Assembly: GCA_024236155.1 (NCBI GenBank)
Contig: JACKLA010000001.1
Coordinates: 744,001-808,000, forward strand
DNA length: 64,000 nucleotides
Origin: Sphingomonadaceae bacterium
Lineage (GTDB): Bacteria; Pseudomonadota; Alphaproteobacteria; Sphingomonadales; Sphingomonadaceae
Direction of reading: 5' to 3'
Shown here: positions 34,487-44,335 of the stretch, piece after piece
How positions within the stretch are numbered: position 1 is the first letter of the stretch
Layout: the number at the start of each line of letters is the position of its first letter
Notes under the pieces: generated by a model
What the model was told of the DNA's origin: nothing
The model's input: the letters and a program-made list of their open reading frames with translations, nothing else
The model's database searches: none
Program-made: the position numbers and the translations under genes

Positions 34487-37111
34487 TTAAGGATCCGTAG
34501 GCGCGGCGTCGCGCTGGAGTTCATAGAGCAGGTCGAGCGCCTCGCGCGGGCTGAGGGCATCGAGTTCGAGGGATTGCAGCCGCTCGCGCAGTTCATCGAC
34601 TGTGTCCTCTTCTGGCCGGGCTGCTGCGGCGAACAGGGGCAGGTCGCCCAGCCCCGCCGCGAGGCCACCGGTTTCGGCACGACCCTTCTCCAGCTTGTCG
34701 AGCACCGATTTGGCCCGAGCCACGACCTGCCGGGGGATCCCCGCCAGCTTGGCAACGGCGAGACCATAGCTGCGGTCCGCAGGCCCCTCGGCCAGTTCGT
34801 GGAGCAGGACAAGGTCGCCTTTCCACTCGCGCGCGCGAACATGATGCAGCGAAAGCGCCTCGCAGGTTTCGGCGAGGCGGGCGAGTTCGTGGTAGTGTGT
34901 CGCGAACAGGCAGCGGCAGCGGTTGGTTTCATGCACCGCCTCAACCACCGACCATGCCAGCGCCAGCCCGTCATAAGTCGAGGTGCCGCGTCCGACCTCG
35001 TCGAGGATCACGAAGCTGCGTTCGGTCGCCTGCGCGAGGATGGCGGCGGTCTCGACCATCTCGACCATGAAGGTGGAGCGTCCGCGCGCAAGATTGTCCG
35101 ACGCGCCGACACGGCTGAACAATCGGTCGACCAGCCCGATCCGGGCTGCGGTGGCAGGCACGAATCCGCCTGCCTGCGCGAGCAATACGATCAGCGCATT
35201 CTGGCGCAGGAAGGTCGACTTGCCGCCCATGTTCGGTCCGCCGATCAGCCACAGCCGGTCTTGCGAGGAAAGTGCGCAATCGTTGGCGACGAAACGCTCG
35301 CCACTCGATGCCAGTGCCGCTTCGACCACCGGATGCCTGCCTCCGGCGATGTCGAGACAGCCGTCCTCGACCACCTCCGGGCGGCACCAGCCACCCTCGG
35401 CCGCGCGTTCGGCCTGCCCGGCGGCAACATCGATCCGGGCAAGCGCGGCCGCAGTCCGGGCAATCCCCTCGCGTGCGGTAACGACTTCGCCAACCAGCCG
35501 CTCGAAATGGATTTCCTCTGCGGCGAGCGCATGCCCCCCCGCCTCACTGATCCGTCCGGCTTCCTCGTGCAGGCTCAGCGAATTGAACCGCACTGCCCCG
35601 GCCATGGTCTGGCGATGGGTGAAGCCACTGTCGGGTGCCATCAGCGCATCGGCATGCTTGCTCGGCACTTCGATGAAATAGCCGAGCACGCCGTTATGCT
35701 TGATCTTGAGCGAGGCGACGCCGGTTTCGTCGCGGTATTTGCTTTCGAGGGCCGCAATTGCGCGGCGGGCATTGCCCGATACCTGCCGCAGTTCGTCGAG
35801 CGCGGCGTCGTAACCCTCTGCGATATAGCCACCGTTCTGTCGCTCGGTCGGCGGTGCAGCAACCAGCGCGCGTTGCATATGATCGACCAGCGCGCCGTGC
35901 CCGCCCATCGCCGGAAGCAGGCTTTCGAGCAGGGCAGGGCGGTCCGGCTTGCAGTGCAGGTAATCGCGGATGCGGCGGGCCTCGCCAAGGCCATCGCGGA
36001 TCTGGCCGAGATCGCGCGGGCTGCCGCGTCCGGCCACGACCCGGCCCAGCGCGCGACCGATATCGGGCAGGGCGCGCAGCACTTCGCGCAGGTCTGCCCG
36101 CAGCAGCGGATCGTCATGCAACCACTGGACGAACAGCAGTCGAGCCTCGACCGCGGCGGCATCGCACAGCGGGGCAGACAGGTCTTCTGCGAGCAGTCGT
36201 GCGCCCGCGCCGGTCGAACAGCGATCGATCGCTGCGACAAGGCTGCCTGCCCTGCCGCCCTGTTGCGAGGTGAGGATTTCGAGGCTGGCACGCGTCGCTT
36301 CGTCCATCGCCATGTGGTTCTCGCCCGAACGTGCGACGGGTGGCAGGAGCAGCGGCAGGCTGCCGCGCCCGACATGGTCGAGATAGGCGACGAGCCCGCC
36401 TGCCGCTGCAAGCATCGCGCGATCGAAATCGCCGAACGCATCGAGCGTGCCGACATCGTGGATCGCCTTGAGGCGGCGCTCGCCATTCTCGCTCGAAAAG
36501 TCGCTGCGCGGTCGCTCGATTGCGCCATCGGGGACACCGGCCCAGCCCTCGGGCGCAACCACCTCGCTCGCACCCAGCCGGGCGAGTGCGGCGCCGATAT
36601 TGCCTGCCGAGGTGCTTTCCAGCTCCATCCGCCCGGTCGAGATATCGCAGCTGGCGATCCCGATTCCGTCGCGCATTTCGCAAACTGCCGCGAGCACATT
36701 CGCCCGACGCGGTTCGAGCAGCGCCTCTTCGGTCAGCGTCCCGGCGGTGACAAAGCGCACGATATCGCGCTTCACCAGCGCCTTGGAAACGGGTGTCCCC
36801 TCACGCTTGGCGCGCTGTTTCGCTTCCTCGGGCGTTTCGACCTGCTCGGCAATCGCGACTCGCTGCCCCGCCTTGATCAGCCGTGCGAGATAGCCTTCTG
36901 CCGAATGGACCGGCACGCCGCACATCGGCACCGCCTCGCCACCATGCTCGCCGCGTGTGGTGAGGGCTATATCGAGGATCGCCGAAGCCTGCCGCGCGTC
37001 GTCGAAAAACAGTTCGAAGAAGTCACCCATGCGATAGAACAGCAGGCAGCCCTCGGCCTCTGCCTTGAGGCCGTGATACTGTTCCATCATCGGGGTGGGT
37101 TTGCCCGCCAT
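34487..37111 (-). CDS. mutS: DNA mismatch repair protein MutS
   Basis: Full-length 874-residue mismatch sensor. The N-terminal mismatch-binding region with GDFFELFFDDA (the FxE clamp, near 30-40), the clamp and lever domains, then the ABC-type ATPase: Walker A GGPNMGGKST near 620, SFVILDEVGRGTSTYDG as Walker B plus D-loop, and FATHYHEL. The C-terminal helix-turn-helix ends RDAAPTDP. Divergent from malic enzyme across about 125 bases. Confidence 0.96.
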   Translation of the reverse strand: MAGKPTPMMEQYHGLKAEAEGCLLFYRMGDFFELFFDDARQASAILDIALTTRGEHGGEAVPMCGVPVHSAEGYLARLIKAGQRVAIAEQVETPEEAKQRAKREGTPVSKALVKRDIVRFVTAGTLTEEALLEPRRANVLAAVCEMRDGIGIASCDISTGRMELESTSAGNIGAALARLGASEVVAPEGWAGVPDGAIERPRSDFSSENGERRLKAIHDVGTLDAFGDFDRAMLAAAGGLVAYLDHVGRGSLPLLLPPVARSGENHMAMDEATRASLEILTSQQGGRAGSLVAAIDRCSTGAGARLLAEDLSAPLCDAAAVEARLLFVQWLHDDPLLRADLREVLRALPDIGRALGRVVAGRGSPRDLGQIRDGLGEARRIRDYLHCKPDRPALLESLLPAMGGHGALVDHMQRALVAAPPTERQNGGYIAEGYDAALDELRQVSGNARRAIAALESKYRDETGVASLKIKHNGVLGYFIEVPSKHADALMAPDSGFTHRQTMAGAVRFNSLSLHEEAGRISEAGGHALAAEEIHFERLVGEVVTAREGIARTAAALARIDVAAGQAERAAEGGWCRPEVVEDGCLDIAGGRHPVVEAALASSGERFVANDCALSSQDRLWLIGGPNMGGKSTFLRQNALIVLLAQAGGFVPATAARIGLVDRLFSRVGASDNLARGRSTFMVEMVETAAILAQATERSFVILDEVGRGTSTYDGLALAWSVVEAVHETNRCRCLFATHYHELARLAETCEALSLHHVRAREWKGDLVLLHELAEGPADRSYGLAVAKLAGIPRQVVARAKSVLDKLEKGRAETGGLAAGLGDLPLFAAAARPEEDTVDELRERLQSLELDALSPREALDLLYELQRDAAPTDP

Positions 37112-37236
37112 GCGTTCCGGTAAAGCGGTGCGGCGGCGATTCGGGAAGGGTGCGGCTGCGCCTTTCCCCTATCGCTTGGGCGATGGCTTCGCTAAGCGCA
37201 GTGGACGTAACGGAATACCGCCATAGGGGATCGAGT

Positions 37237-39498
37237 GTGGACGACGAAAAACCGGGTGCCTTCACCGCGCGCGAGGCGCTGTTTTACCACGAGACGATCC
37301 GCCCCGGTAAGATCGAGATCATCGCCTCCAAGCCGATGGCGACCCAGCGCGACCTCAGCCTCGCCTATTCGCCCGGCGTCGCGGCCCCGGTCGAAGCCAT
37401 CGCCGAGGACCCGGCGCTGGCCGCCCGATACACCGCCCGCTCGAACCTTGTCGCGGTGATTTCGAACGGCACTGCGATTCTTGGCCTCGGCAATCTCGGC
37501 GCGCTGGCATCGAAGCCGGTGATGGAAGGCAAGGCGGTGCTGTTCAAGCGTTTCGCCGATGTCGACTCGATCGATATCGAGCTCGACACCGAAGATCCCG
37601 AAAAGTTCATCGAAGCGGTGGCACTGATGGAGCCGAGCTTCGGCGGCATCAACCTTGAAGACATCAAGGCACCCGAGTGCTTCATCATCGAGCAGGCCTT
37701 GCGCGACCGGATGAATATCCCGGTGATGCATGACGACCAGCACGGCACGGCGATCATCACCGCCGCCGGGCTGCTCAATGCCTGCTACCTGACCGGGCGC
37801 GATATCCGCGAGGTGAAGGTGGTCGTGAATGGTGCCGGCGCGGCTGCAATTGCCTGCACCGCGCTGGTCAAGGCGATGGGCGCGCAGCATGAAAACGTGA
37901 TCATGTGCGACCGTTCCGGCCCGATCACGCCCGACCGCGAGAATATGGACCAGTGGAAGAGCGCGCATGCCGTGCAGACCTCCGCCACCTCGCTCGAAGA
38001 AGCACTGGTTGGCGCGGATATCTTCCTCGGCCTCAGCGCAGCGGGTGCGCTCAAACCGGCCTGGGTCGAGAAGATGGCGGACAAGCCGATCATCTTTGCC
38101 ATGGCCAATCCGGTGCCTGAAATCATGCCCGACGCGGCCAAGGAAGTGCGCCCCGATGCCATCGTCGCAACAGGCCGGTCGGACTTCCCCAACCAGGTCA
38201 ACAATGTCCTCGGCTTCCCCTTCATTTTCCGCGGCGCGCTCGACGTGCAGTCGACCACGATCAACGAGGAAATGAAGATCGCCGCAGCCCGCGCGATTGC
38301 CGAGCTGGCGCGCGAGCAGGTACCCGATGAAGTCGCCGCCGCCTATGGCAAGAACCACAAGTTCGGCACCGACTACATCATCCCGGCACCGTTCGATCCG
38401 CGCCTGATGGAGGTGGTTTCATCTGCCGTGGCGCAGGCAGCGATGGATACCGGCGTTGCGCTGGCCCCTATCGCCGACATGGATGCCTATCGCCGCGAGC
38501 TGAAGGCGCGCCTCAACCCGACCAGCGCAGTGCTGACCAATACCTATGAGATTGCCCGTGCCAACCCGAGGCGGGTGGTGTTCGCCGAAGCGGAAGAGGA
38601 TGTGGTGCTGCGCGCCGCCGTCCAGTTCCGCGACTTCGGTTACGGCACCCCGGTGCTCGTCGGGCGGACCAAGGCGGTTGCCGACAAGCTGCATATCCTC
38701 GGCGTCGATCGACCCGGCGATTTCGAAATCCAGAATTCGGCCGACAGCCAGCATATCCCCGCAATGGTCGATTATCTCTACAAGCGTCTGCAACGCAAAG
38801 GTTATACCGAGCGTGACGTGCGCCGGATGGTCAACCAGGAACGCAACGTCTTCGCCGCGCTGCTGGTTGCCCTGGGCCATGGCGATGCGCTGATTTCCGG
38901 CCTCACCCGCACCTTCTCGCAGACAGTGCGCGAGGTGAACCGGGTGCTCGATCCGAAGCCCGATGCGGTTCCCTTCGGCATCCATATGATGATCGGCAAG
39001 AACCACACGACCTTCCTCGCCGATACGACAATCAACGAGCGTCCCTCAGCACCCGAGCTGGCACATATCGCAAAAGAAACCGCAGCCGTCGCCCGCCGCA
39101 TGGGCCACGAACCGCGTGTCGCCTTTCTCAGCTATTCGACCTTCGGCAACCCCAGCGGGCAGTGGCTTGCCAATATCCGCGATGCGGTGGCGATCCTCGA
39201 CGCGGAAGAGCCGGGCTTCGAGTATGAGGGTGAAATGGCCCCCGATGCCGCGCTCAATCCCAAGGTCATGGCGCTGTATCCCTTCAGCCGCCTGTCCGGC
39301 CCGGCCAATGTGCTGATCATGCCGGGCCTGCAATCGGCCAACCTGTCGGCCAAGCTGCTGCGCGAGCTGGGCGGTGATGCGACCATCGGCCCGATGCTGA
39401 TCGGCATGGAAAAGCCGGTCCAGATCGCCCCGATGACCGCGATTGCGCCCGATGTGCTGACGCTGGCCGTGCTCGCCAGCGCAGGGGTTGTGGGCTGA
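37237..39498 (+). CDS. maeB: NADP-dependent malic enzyme with phosphotransacetylase domain
   Basis: 753 residues, the MaeB type. The N-terminal malic enzyme (about 15-430) has SPGVAAPV, VMHDDQHGTAII and the NAD(P) site NGAGAAAIACTAL. The C-terminal phosphate acetyl/butyryltransferase-like domain (about 440-750) usually acts as a regulatory part. It decarboxylates malate to pyruvate. The GTG at 37237 is chosen: AGGGGATCGA precedes it and VDDEKPGAFTAREALFYH matches the family start. Confidence 0.93.
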   Translation: MDDEKPGAFTAREALFYHETIRPGKIEIIASKPMATQRDLSLAYSPGVAAPVEAIAEDPALAARYTARSNLVAVISNGTAILGLGNLGALASKPVMEGKAVLFKRFADVDSIDIELDTEDPEKFIEAVALMEPSFGGINLEDIKAPECFIIEQALRDRMNIPVMHDDQHGTAIITAAGLLNACYLTGRDIREVKVVVNGAGAAAIACTALVKAMGAQHENVIMCDRSGPITPDRENMDQWKSAHAVQTSATSLEEALVGADIFLGLSAAGALKPAWVEKMADKPIIFAMANPVPEIMPDAAKEVRPDAIVATGRSDFPNQVNNVLGFPFIFRGALDVQSTTINEEMKIAAARAIAELAREQVPDEVAAAYGKNHKFGTDYIIPAPFDPRLMEVVSSAVAQAAMDTGVALAPIADMDAYRRELKARLNPTSAVLTNTYEIARANPRRVVFAEAEEDVVLRAAVQFRDFGYGTPVLVGRTKAVADKLHILGVDRPGDFEIQNSADSQHIPAMVDYLYKRLQRKGYTERDVRRMVNQERNVFAALLVALGHGDALISGLTRTFSQTVREVNRVLDPKPDAVPFGIHMMIGKNHTTFLADTTINERPSAPELAHIAKETAAVARRMGHEPRVAFLSYSTFGNPSGQWLANIRDAVAILDAEEPGFEYEGEMAPDAALNPKVMALYPFSRLSGPANVLIMPGLQSANLSAKLLRELGGDATIGPMLIGMEKPVQIAPMTAIAPDVLTLAVLASAGVVG

Positions 39499-39581
39499 AG
39501 CACGAGCGGGAACGCGCGGCTTGATCGCGTTCCCGTCACCCCTGCCTTGCACGGTATGGTGCGGCTTGCCGAACGCGGCCG

Positions 39582-40007
39582 TTACTGCACGTTGTCGATC
39601 CTGCCGAGTATGCGCCCGTCGCAAGTGATCGTTATCGAGCGATAACGGGGCGTGGCAGCCGGACCCTGGTACGAAACCTCGCGCGTATCCAGCACCTGGG
39701 CGACCATGCCATCCGGCGCATTGGTCAGCAATTTCAACTCAAAGGATGGCACTGCCGAGCGATCGAGCCGCCCTGCTTCCCAGGCAAATGTGTATCCCGG
39801 TGTCGGCATGGTGACCTTGCCCGACACGGCGAGCTGGGATTTGCCAGCGCCGCCGGGCACAGGGCTGATGCTCGCCGTCCATGAACTGCTCTCGATAATT
39901 GGGCAGTTGTCGGCCGTTTCTTCGATGGCCGGCGGTTCGGTCATCGTCGTGCATCCGGTGGCTGCGAGGCAACCCAGGGCACCTATCGTCGAAGCTATGT
40001 ATCGCAT
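39582..40007 (-). CDS. Small lipoprotein of unknown function
   Basis: 141 residues with a signal peptide ending in the lipobox LAATGC (Cys19), so an envelope lipoprotein. The mature part is beta-rich with two further cysteines (DNCPIIES and ITCDGRIL). Not recognised. The ATG at 40007 follows GGGAAATAAC. It is the last of three small secreted proteins transcribed leftward from 41003. Confidence 0.6.
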   Translation of the reverse strand: MRYIASTIGALGCLAATGCTTMTEPPAIEETADNCPIIESSSWTASISPVPGGAGKSQLAVSGKVTMPTPGYTFAWEAGRLDRSAVPSFELKLLTNAPDGMVAQVLDTREVSYQGPAATPRYRSITITCDGRILGRIDNVQ

Positions 40008-40072
40008 GTTATTTCCCGATTTTGAAAGGGTTGGGTCGACCGGATGGTGGACTCCGGTCGACCCGCAGGAGG

Positions 40073-40393
40073 TCAGTTGATGGTGTTCACCACCCGGCAC
40101 GTCTCGGGTGCAGAACGCTGGGACGTGTTCCAGGTCACCGTATTGCCTGACCGTGCGAGGCGCATGGCGCCGTTTTCATATACCGCACCCGAATTGCTGG
40201 GTGTCTGTTTGAATGGAATGCCGCGCGCACCGTTGATGCGCACCAATGCGCCGTTGGCGAGATAATCGACCCGCAATTCCGTTCCTGCGCTGCATGAATA
40301 GGACGTGCCGGTGCGGGCCGGCCTGTCCGTCATGCACCCGGCTGTGAGGCCAACGAGGAGGCCCAGCGTCGTGATCCTGACGAAATTTTTCAT
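40073..40393 (-). CDS. MliC-family lysozyme-inhibitor lipoprotein
   Basis: 106 residues. The signal peptide ends LTAGC (lipobox). The mature domain has the MliC/PliC layout: YSCSAGTELRVDYL, then GAVYENGAMRLARSGNTVTW and the final CRVVNTIN. The two cysteines pair in the fold. MliC proteins bind and block C-type lysozyme from the outer membrane or periplasm. It lies 13 bases after the crystallin-like gene, so co-transcription is likely. Confidence 0.8.
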   Translation of the reverse strand: MKNFVRITTLGLLVGLTAGCMTDRPARTGTSYSCSAGTELRVDYLANGALVRINGARGIPFKQTPSNSGAVYENGAMRLARSGNTVTWNTSQRSAPETCRVVNTIN

Positions 40394-40406
40394 CTTCCTT
40401 CCTCCT

Positions 40407-41003
40407 TCAGCCCTTGTTGTTTTCGCACAGAACGTCGGCCAGATAGCCGCGCCGCCCGATCGTCTCGCTTTCCGAACTTGCCGAGCGGGCCCAGCCGACA
40501 GTGCGGCAATAGGCGTCGGCTGTGCGTTTGGTGCAGCTGGATGTCGGGCGCCCGCTCGGACAGGCAGGAATACGATATCCGCGACTCTCCGGCTGGGTGT
40601 GGAATTCGGCAAACCTGCCGCGCAGGATCTTGTTGTCGGCTTCAACGCCGATAAGCCCGCCTCCGGACGGGCGGATGGACTGGACGGTCATCCCCCGGTT
40701 GGTCGAGCCCAGTATTGTCGTGTCCCTCGTAAGCGTGCGGCATTCGCCTTGATAGTTCGCCCGCGAGCACAGTTCCCATGAGCCGCTGTACACGCGGATC
40801 GAATTGACCGGCCATGCCAGGCCGAGATTCGACTTGGCCTCGCCGACGAACACGGCAGGGCCGCGATAGAACGAGTCCCGGTATATGGTCACTCCCGAAT
40901 CCCGACCCTGCGATGCGCCTTGCCCGGAAACCGCTGTGGCAGTCAGGCCGGTGGCGGCAAGCGCCAGCGCGGCGATGCCCGCGAACGTCAATCTTCTACC
41001 CAT
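40407..41003 (-). CDS. Secreted beta/gamma-crystallin-like protein
   Basis: 198 residues, signal peptide about 1-28. The first half of the mature part has the beta/gamma-crystallin Greek-key pattern: VTIYRDSFYRGPAVFVG, then a repeat-like SIRVYSGSWELCSRANYQGECRTL. The second half is cysteine-rich (PACPSGR, SSCTKRTADAYC, LCENNKG). Relatives include Ca-binding crystallins and peptidase inhibitors of family I36. Function here unknown; the neighbouring lysozyme inhibitor suggests an envelope-protection set. Confidence 0.65.
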   Translation of the reverse strand: MGRRLTFAGIAALALAATGLTATAVSGQGASQGRDSGVTIYRDSFYRGPAVFVGEAKSNLGLAWPVNSIRVYSGSWELCSRANYQGECRTLTRDTTILGSTNRGMTVQSIRPSGGGLIGVEADNKILRGRFAEFHTQPESRGYRIPACPSGRPTSSCTKRTADAYCRTVGWARSASSESETIGRRGYLADVLCENNKG

Positions 41004-41062
41004 CGATCACTCCTCTTGATGCCTTCCGCGACCCGGAAGCTCGTGCAGATTTCTGTTCTGTG

Positions 41063-42190
41063 TTATCGCAACTGGCCGCAGTCGCTGGGCGGGGCTTTCC
41101 CGGCGAAGCGATCCGTGATCCATTGCAGGGTTTCCGCCGCGCTTTGCTTGGCGGTTGTGGCGTGATCCTTGCCGGGCAGGTCGATCCAGCGCACCGGCAA
41201 CCCGCGGCTGCATGCCTTCGATGCGAAGTTCCTGGTGACAGCAGGAGCGACCAGCGGGTCCTTCCCGGTCTGTGCGATGAGCAAGGGAACCGTGAGCGTC
41301 GGCTGGGCCGAATTGTCGCGAATGATATCCGCCCATGGTGCTTCGGCGGCAAAGTCGTAGCGTTTGAGGTCGCTGCGCAGCGTCAACATGCCGAGCAGGG
41401 CGCCGAGGCGGGGCATTGAGCCCGACGCGATGCAATTGCTGGCCAGCTTGCGGATGATCGGCGGGGTGCGGCGTTTGCCGACATTGAGATCGAGCTTGTA
41501 GTAGCGCGACCAGCTGTCGGCAGCGAGCGCGGTGAGGAAAGCCCTTGCGTTGGCATCGCTTGCCTGACGAAAATTCGCCGCAAGGTCGGTCGGTGGTGCC
41601 CCGGCCGCCACGCCGAGGAGTTCGAGATCCCCTGCGTCGGCCGCCGTCATCCCGGTCCAGAGCGCGGCGTGTCCGCCCTGGCTTTCACCCCAGACGACGA
41701 ATTGCGAGCCTGCCCGCAGGTCGGGCAGGGTGCGCGCGGCACGCACTATGTCGAGGACCGATTGTGCAGCCGGCTGGCCTACCAGATAGGGGTGCACGGT
41801 ATCGGTGCCGAGACCGGGATAGTCGGGGGCGACCACGATATATCCCATCCGCACCGCATCGATCGCCGGTGTCAGGTCGAAGAACTTTTCGCTTTGCGAC
41901 GGGGCGCATTTGCTGGCCACACCCCAGGTTCCGTGAGTCCAGGCCACGATCCCGCGCGGTGGCCCCGCCATCCGGTCGAGCGGCGCGAGGATAACCCCGG
42001 TTGCTTCCTGCTCGGGCACGCCCTTGCGGCCACCGGTGACATACCGCACGCGCCACGCATTCATGCCTGAAGGCGCGTCGGCGATGTCCTGCCGCACGAG
42101 GATTTCTCCTGCCTCGCGTGCATGGAGGCCAGTGGTCAGCAGCAGGAACGCAAGGGATATGCCCGCAGCGAGTTTGCACAAGGAAGTCAT
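41063..42190 (-). CDS. Secreted lipase-family alpha/beta hydrolase
   Basis: 375-residue exported hydrolase of the secretory lipase (LIP) group. Signal peptide about 1-24, nucleophile elbow GESQG (168-172, Ser170), a conserved DYPGLGTD before it, and a later IAQTGKDPLVAP with the acid and DHATT with the catalytic His. It begins by a 4-base ATGA overlap with the upstream hydrolase, so they form one operon. Confidence 0.85.
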   Translation of the reverse strand: MTSLCKLAAGISLAFLLLTTGLHAREAGEILVRQDIADAPSGMNAWRVRYVTGGRKGVPEQEATGVILAPLDRMAGPPRGIVAWTHGTWGVASKCAPSQSEKFFDLTPAIDAVRMGYIVVAPDYPGLGTDTVHPYLVGQPAAQSVLDIVRAARTLPDLRAGSQFVVWGESQGGHAALWTGMTAADAGDLELLGVAAGAPPTDLAANFRQASDANARAFLTALAADSWSRYYKLDLNVGKRRTPPIIRKLASNCIASGSMPRLGALLGMLTLRSDLKRYDFAAEAPWADIIRDNSAQPTLTVPLLIAQTGKDPLVAPAVTRNFASKACSRGLPVRWIDLPGKDHATTAKQSAAETLQWITDRFAGKAPPSDCGQLR

Positions 42191-43299
42191 GGCAGCCCTT
42201 TCAGTTCTGGCGTGGTTCCGAACGCATCCCGGAAGAAGCCGAGCATTTCGGAATTGTAGATGTTCGCCTGGTCGCCTTCGCTCCCGACAGTTACGCCGCG
42301 CTCGACGAAACCGCCTTTCACCACCTGCTCCAGGAAATCCGCTTCGGTGAGCCGGTCGTCGATCTCGCCGGTTGCGGGGTCGAGGAAGTTGCCGTCATCG
42401 TCCATGTAAACGGTCGGGAACTGTGTCGTCCGGGGGATGTCGGGCAAGAGGGTCGGCGGAACTCCGGCGCGGTCGAAGGCATGGCCCGCACCATGAAGCA
42501 GCTTGAGTTGCACCGACTTGTTTCGCTGCGCGAGGGAATGAGCCAGGTCCTGGCACTGCTGGATCGACACCCAGTCGTCGCGATCGCCGGAGAATATCCG
42601 CAGGGCGCTGTCCCCCGCGATGCGCGGTTGCCAGAATTGCAGGCCGCACCACGGGTAGCCCGCGAAGCCCGCGACAATCCTTGTCCCGGATGGGAGAAAT
42701 CGCTCGGTGATCTGGGACATCATGGCGGTGACAACCGCGAAGCCGCCGCGGCTGCTCCCAAGCAGCCCGATGCGACCGGTATCAACCGCAGGATCGCCAG
42801 CGACCGCGTCGATCCCGGCCAGGATATCGAACACGCTTGCTGCCCAGCTCAGCTGCGCCTGGTCCCCGGCGGTGGACTGGATTGAACGACCGTGAAGCGG
42901 GTCGATCAGCAAGACGGCGAAACCTTCCGAAGCGAGCAGGGCAACCTGGTCGAGATGGTGCGGGCCGATATTCGCGCTTCCCGGCACCATGACGATCAGC
43001 GGGGCACCGGTCCTGCCTTCGCCGACAAACAACTGCGCGGAGAGGGTGGCATGCCCACCCGGATCGCCTGCGAACCACTCGCGAAAATGCGCCGGATTGC
43101 GTGTTTTGAAGCTGATCACCTTCCCGTGAATGCCGCCGGGGAGCGTGAGCGAGGTGGTTGCAAAGGCACGCGCATCGATAGAGGGGAGCGCATCCGGGGT
43201 CGAGACAGCTGCTTCGTCGGAAACGGGCCGCGCGGCGGCAGGCGCAGCGAACACCGCCGTGGCGGCACTCGCCGTCAGCAGTAATCGCGTTGTCCGCAT
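42187..43299 (-). CDS. Secreted alpha/beta hydrolase (dienelactone-hydrolase-like)
   Basis: 370 residues with a signal peptide about 1-24 ending AAPAAARP. Nucleophile elbow GSSRG (181-185, Ser183), then FSGDRDDWV with the acidic residue, and GAGHAF with the catalytic His. The dienelactone-hydrolase-like fold acts on esters; the substrate is unknown. The start codon is the ATG at 43299; the longer frame to 43350 has no signal-peptide logic. Coupled to the lipase gene downstream. Confidence 0.83.
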   Translation of the reverse strand: MRTTRLLLTASAATAVFAAPAAARPVSDEAAVSTPDALPSIDARAFATTSLTLPGGIHGKVISFKTRNPAHFREWFAGDPGGHATLSAQLFVGEGRTGAPLIVMVPGSANIGPHHLDQVALLASEGFAVLLIDPLHGRSIQSTAGDQAQLSWAASVFDILAGIDAVAGDPAVDTGRIGLLGSSRGGFAVVTAMMSQITERFLPSGTRIVAGFAGYPWCGLQFWQPRIAGDSALRIFSGDRDDWVSIQQCQDLAHSLAQRNKSVQLKLLHGAGHAFDRAGVPPTLLPDIPRTTQFPTVYMDDDGNFLDPATGEIDDRLTEADFLEQVVKGGFVERGVTVGSEGDQANIYNSEMLGFFRDAFGTTPELKGLP

Positions 43300-43419
43300 T
43301 GCAATCCGAACCCGCCTCTCTGCAATGGCGGCATGGCCGGTTTGGCGCATGCAGCCTGCTTGCGGACTCGTAGCAAGGAACTTCCGGGAGATTGTCGGGC
43401 AACCGACAATTTCGTAAAA

Positions 43420-44124
43420 TTACTCCAGCGTGATCTCACCGTTGGCGATCATGCCCACGCGCACAGGGTCGAGAACTTCGACCGACTTGTAGCCCAGGCG
43501 GACGAGCCCGTGCGAAGCCATCTGTCGCAGGCAGGTATTGGTAGTTTGCCGCGAGAGCCGGGCCGCATTCGCCAGATCGGCCTGCGACAGCTCCTCCAGC
43601 TTCGTCATTTCACCATCGACAATCGAGTAAGGCCACCGCCCAAGCCCCATCATGCGCTCGGCAAGACGTTGCATCGGCGGGCGATAGGCGGTCTCGACGA
43701 AATAGCTGTAGTTCTTGCGTGACACCGCAAGTTCCGGCCGCAACAGCAGCTTGAACCGATCGAGCCCCTGCTCGAATATGCGCCGCGTTGCGGAGGCGCC
43801 CAGTCGCACGATCCGGCTGTCTCGTGCCGCCCTCACGGAAAAGGCATACTCGCCTTGATCGAGCGCGGCGAGAAACCCCGTCCAGTCGCCCGGCCGCAGG
43901 ATTCCGATCAGCAATTCGTCACCCCGGCGCGCCGTTCCGACGACCTGCATCTCACCCTCGATGACGCAGAGCAGCCCGGCAAAGGGGCTGCCCTGCCGGA
44001 TCGCCTCATGCCCCCTTGTCACACGTTCGGACTGCACGCTTGCGATGACCTCGCTTTGAACGTCAGCAGGCAGCGAGCCGGACCATCCGGTTTCCGCAAG
44101 GATGTTGTGTATTTGCGTGCGCAT
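43420..44124 (-). CDS. Crp/Fnr-family transcriptional regulator
   Basis: 234 residues. Beta-roll sensor about 15-125 (IRQGSPFAGLLCVIEGEMQVVG), with a winged HTH at about 165-225 whose recognition region is LSQADLANAARLSRQTTNTCLRQM. It lacks the clustered cysteines of FNR and lacks the cAMP-contact Arg-Ser pair of Crp as far as I can see. Same direction as, and about 120 bases upstream of, the two secreted hydrolase genes, which it may control. ATG 44124 is preferred; the frame stays open to 44271. Confidence 0.78.
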   Translation of the reverse strand: MRTQIHNILAETGWSGSLPADVQSEVIASVQSERVTRGHEAIRQGSPFAGLLCVIEGEMQVVGTARRGDELLIGILRPGDWTGFLAALDQGEYAFSVRAARDSRIVRLGASATRRIFEQGLDRFKLLLRPELAVSRKNYSYFVETAYRPPMQRLAERMMGLGRWPYSIVDGEMTKLEELSQADLANAARLSRQTTNTCLRQMASHGLVRLGYKSVEVLDPVRVGMIANGEITLE

Positions 44125-44335
44125 CCAGTTGCTTGCCCTCGACCGTGCCGATGCCGGACTCTCCTGCCGAAGTGGACGACCATGCGCTTGATCCACCAGT
44201 TCATTGTCCCGATGGATCATTACTTGCGGACCAGCCTGCCGACAGCGACCTGCTTTTTGTTCCAGCCGCACTTTGCAACTACGTTACAATTGTCGAGGTG
44301 GCAATTCTTGCCGCTACACTTCCGAGGCCCTGACC

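Noticed and set aside
34574..37123. 849-residue open frame antisense to mutS
   Set aside because: The minus-strand MutS has all its motifs; the antisense frame is a by-product of GC-rich codon bias and has no recognisable domain.
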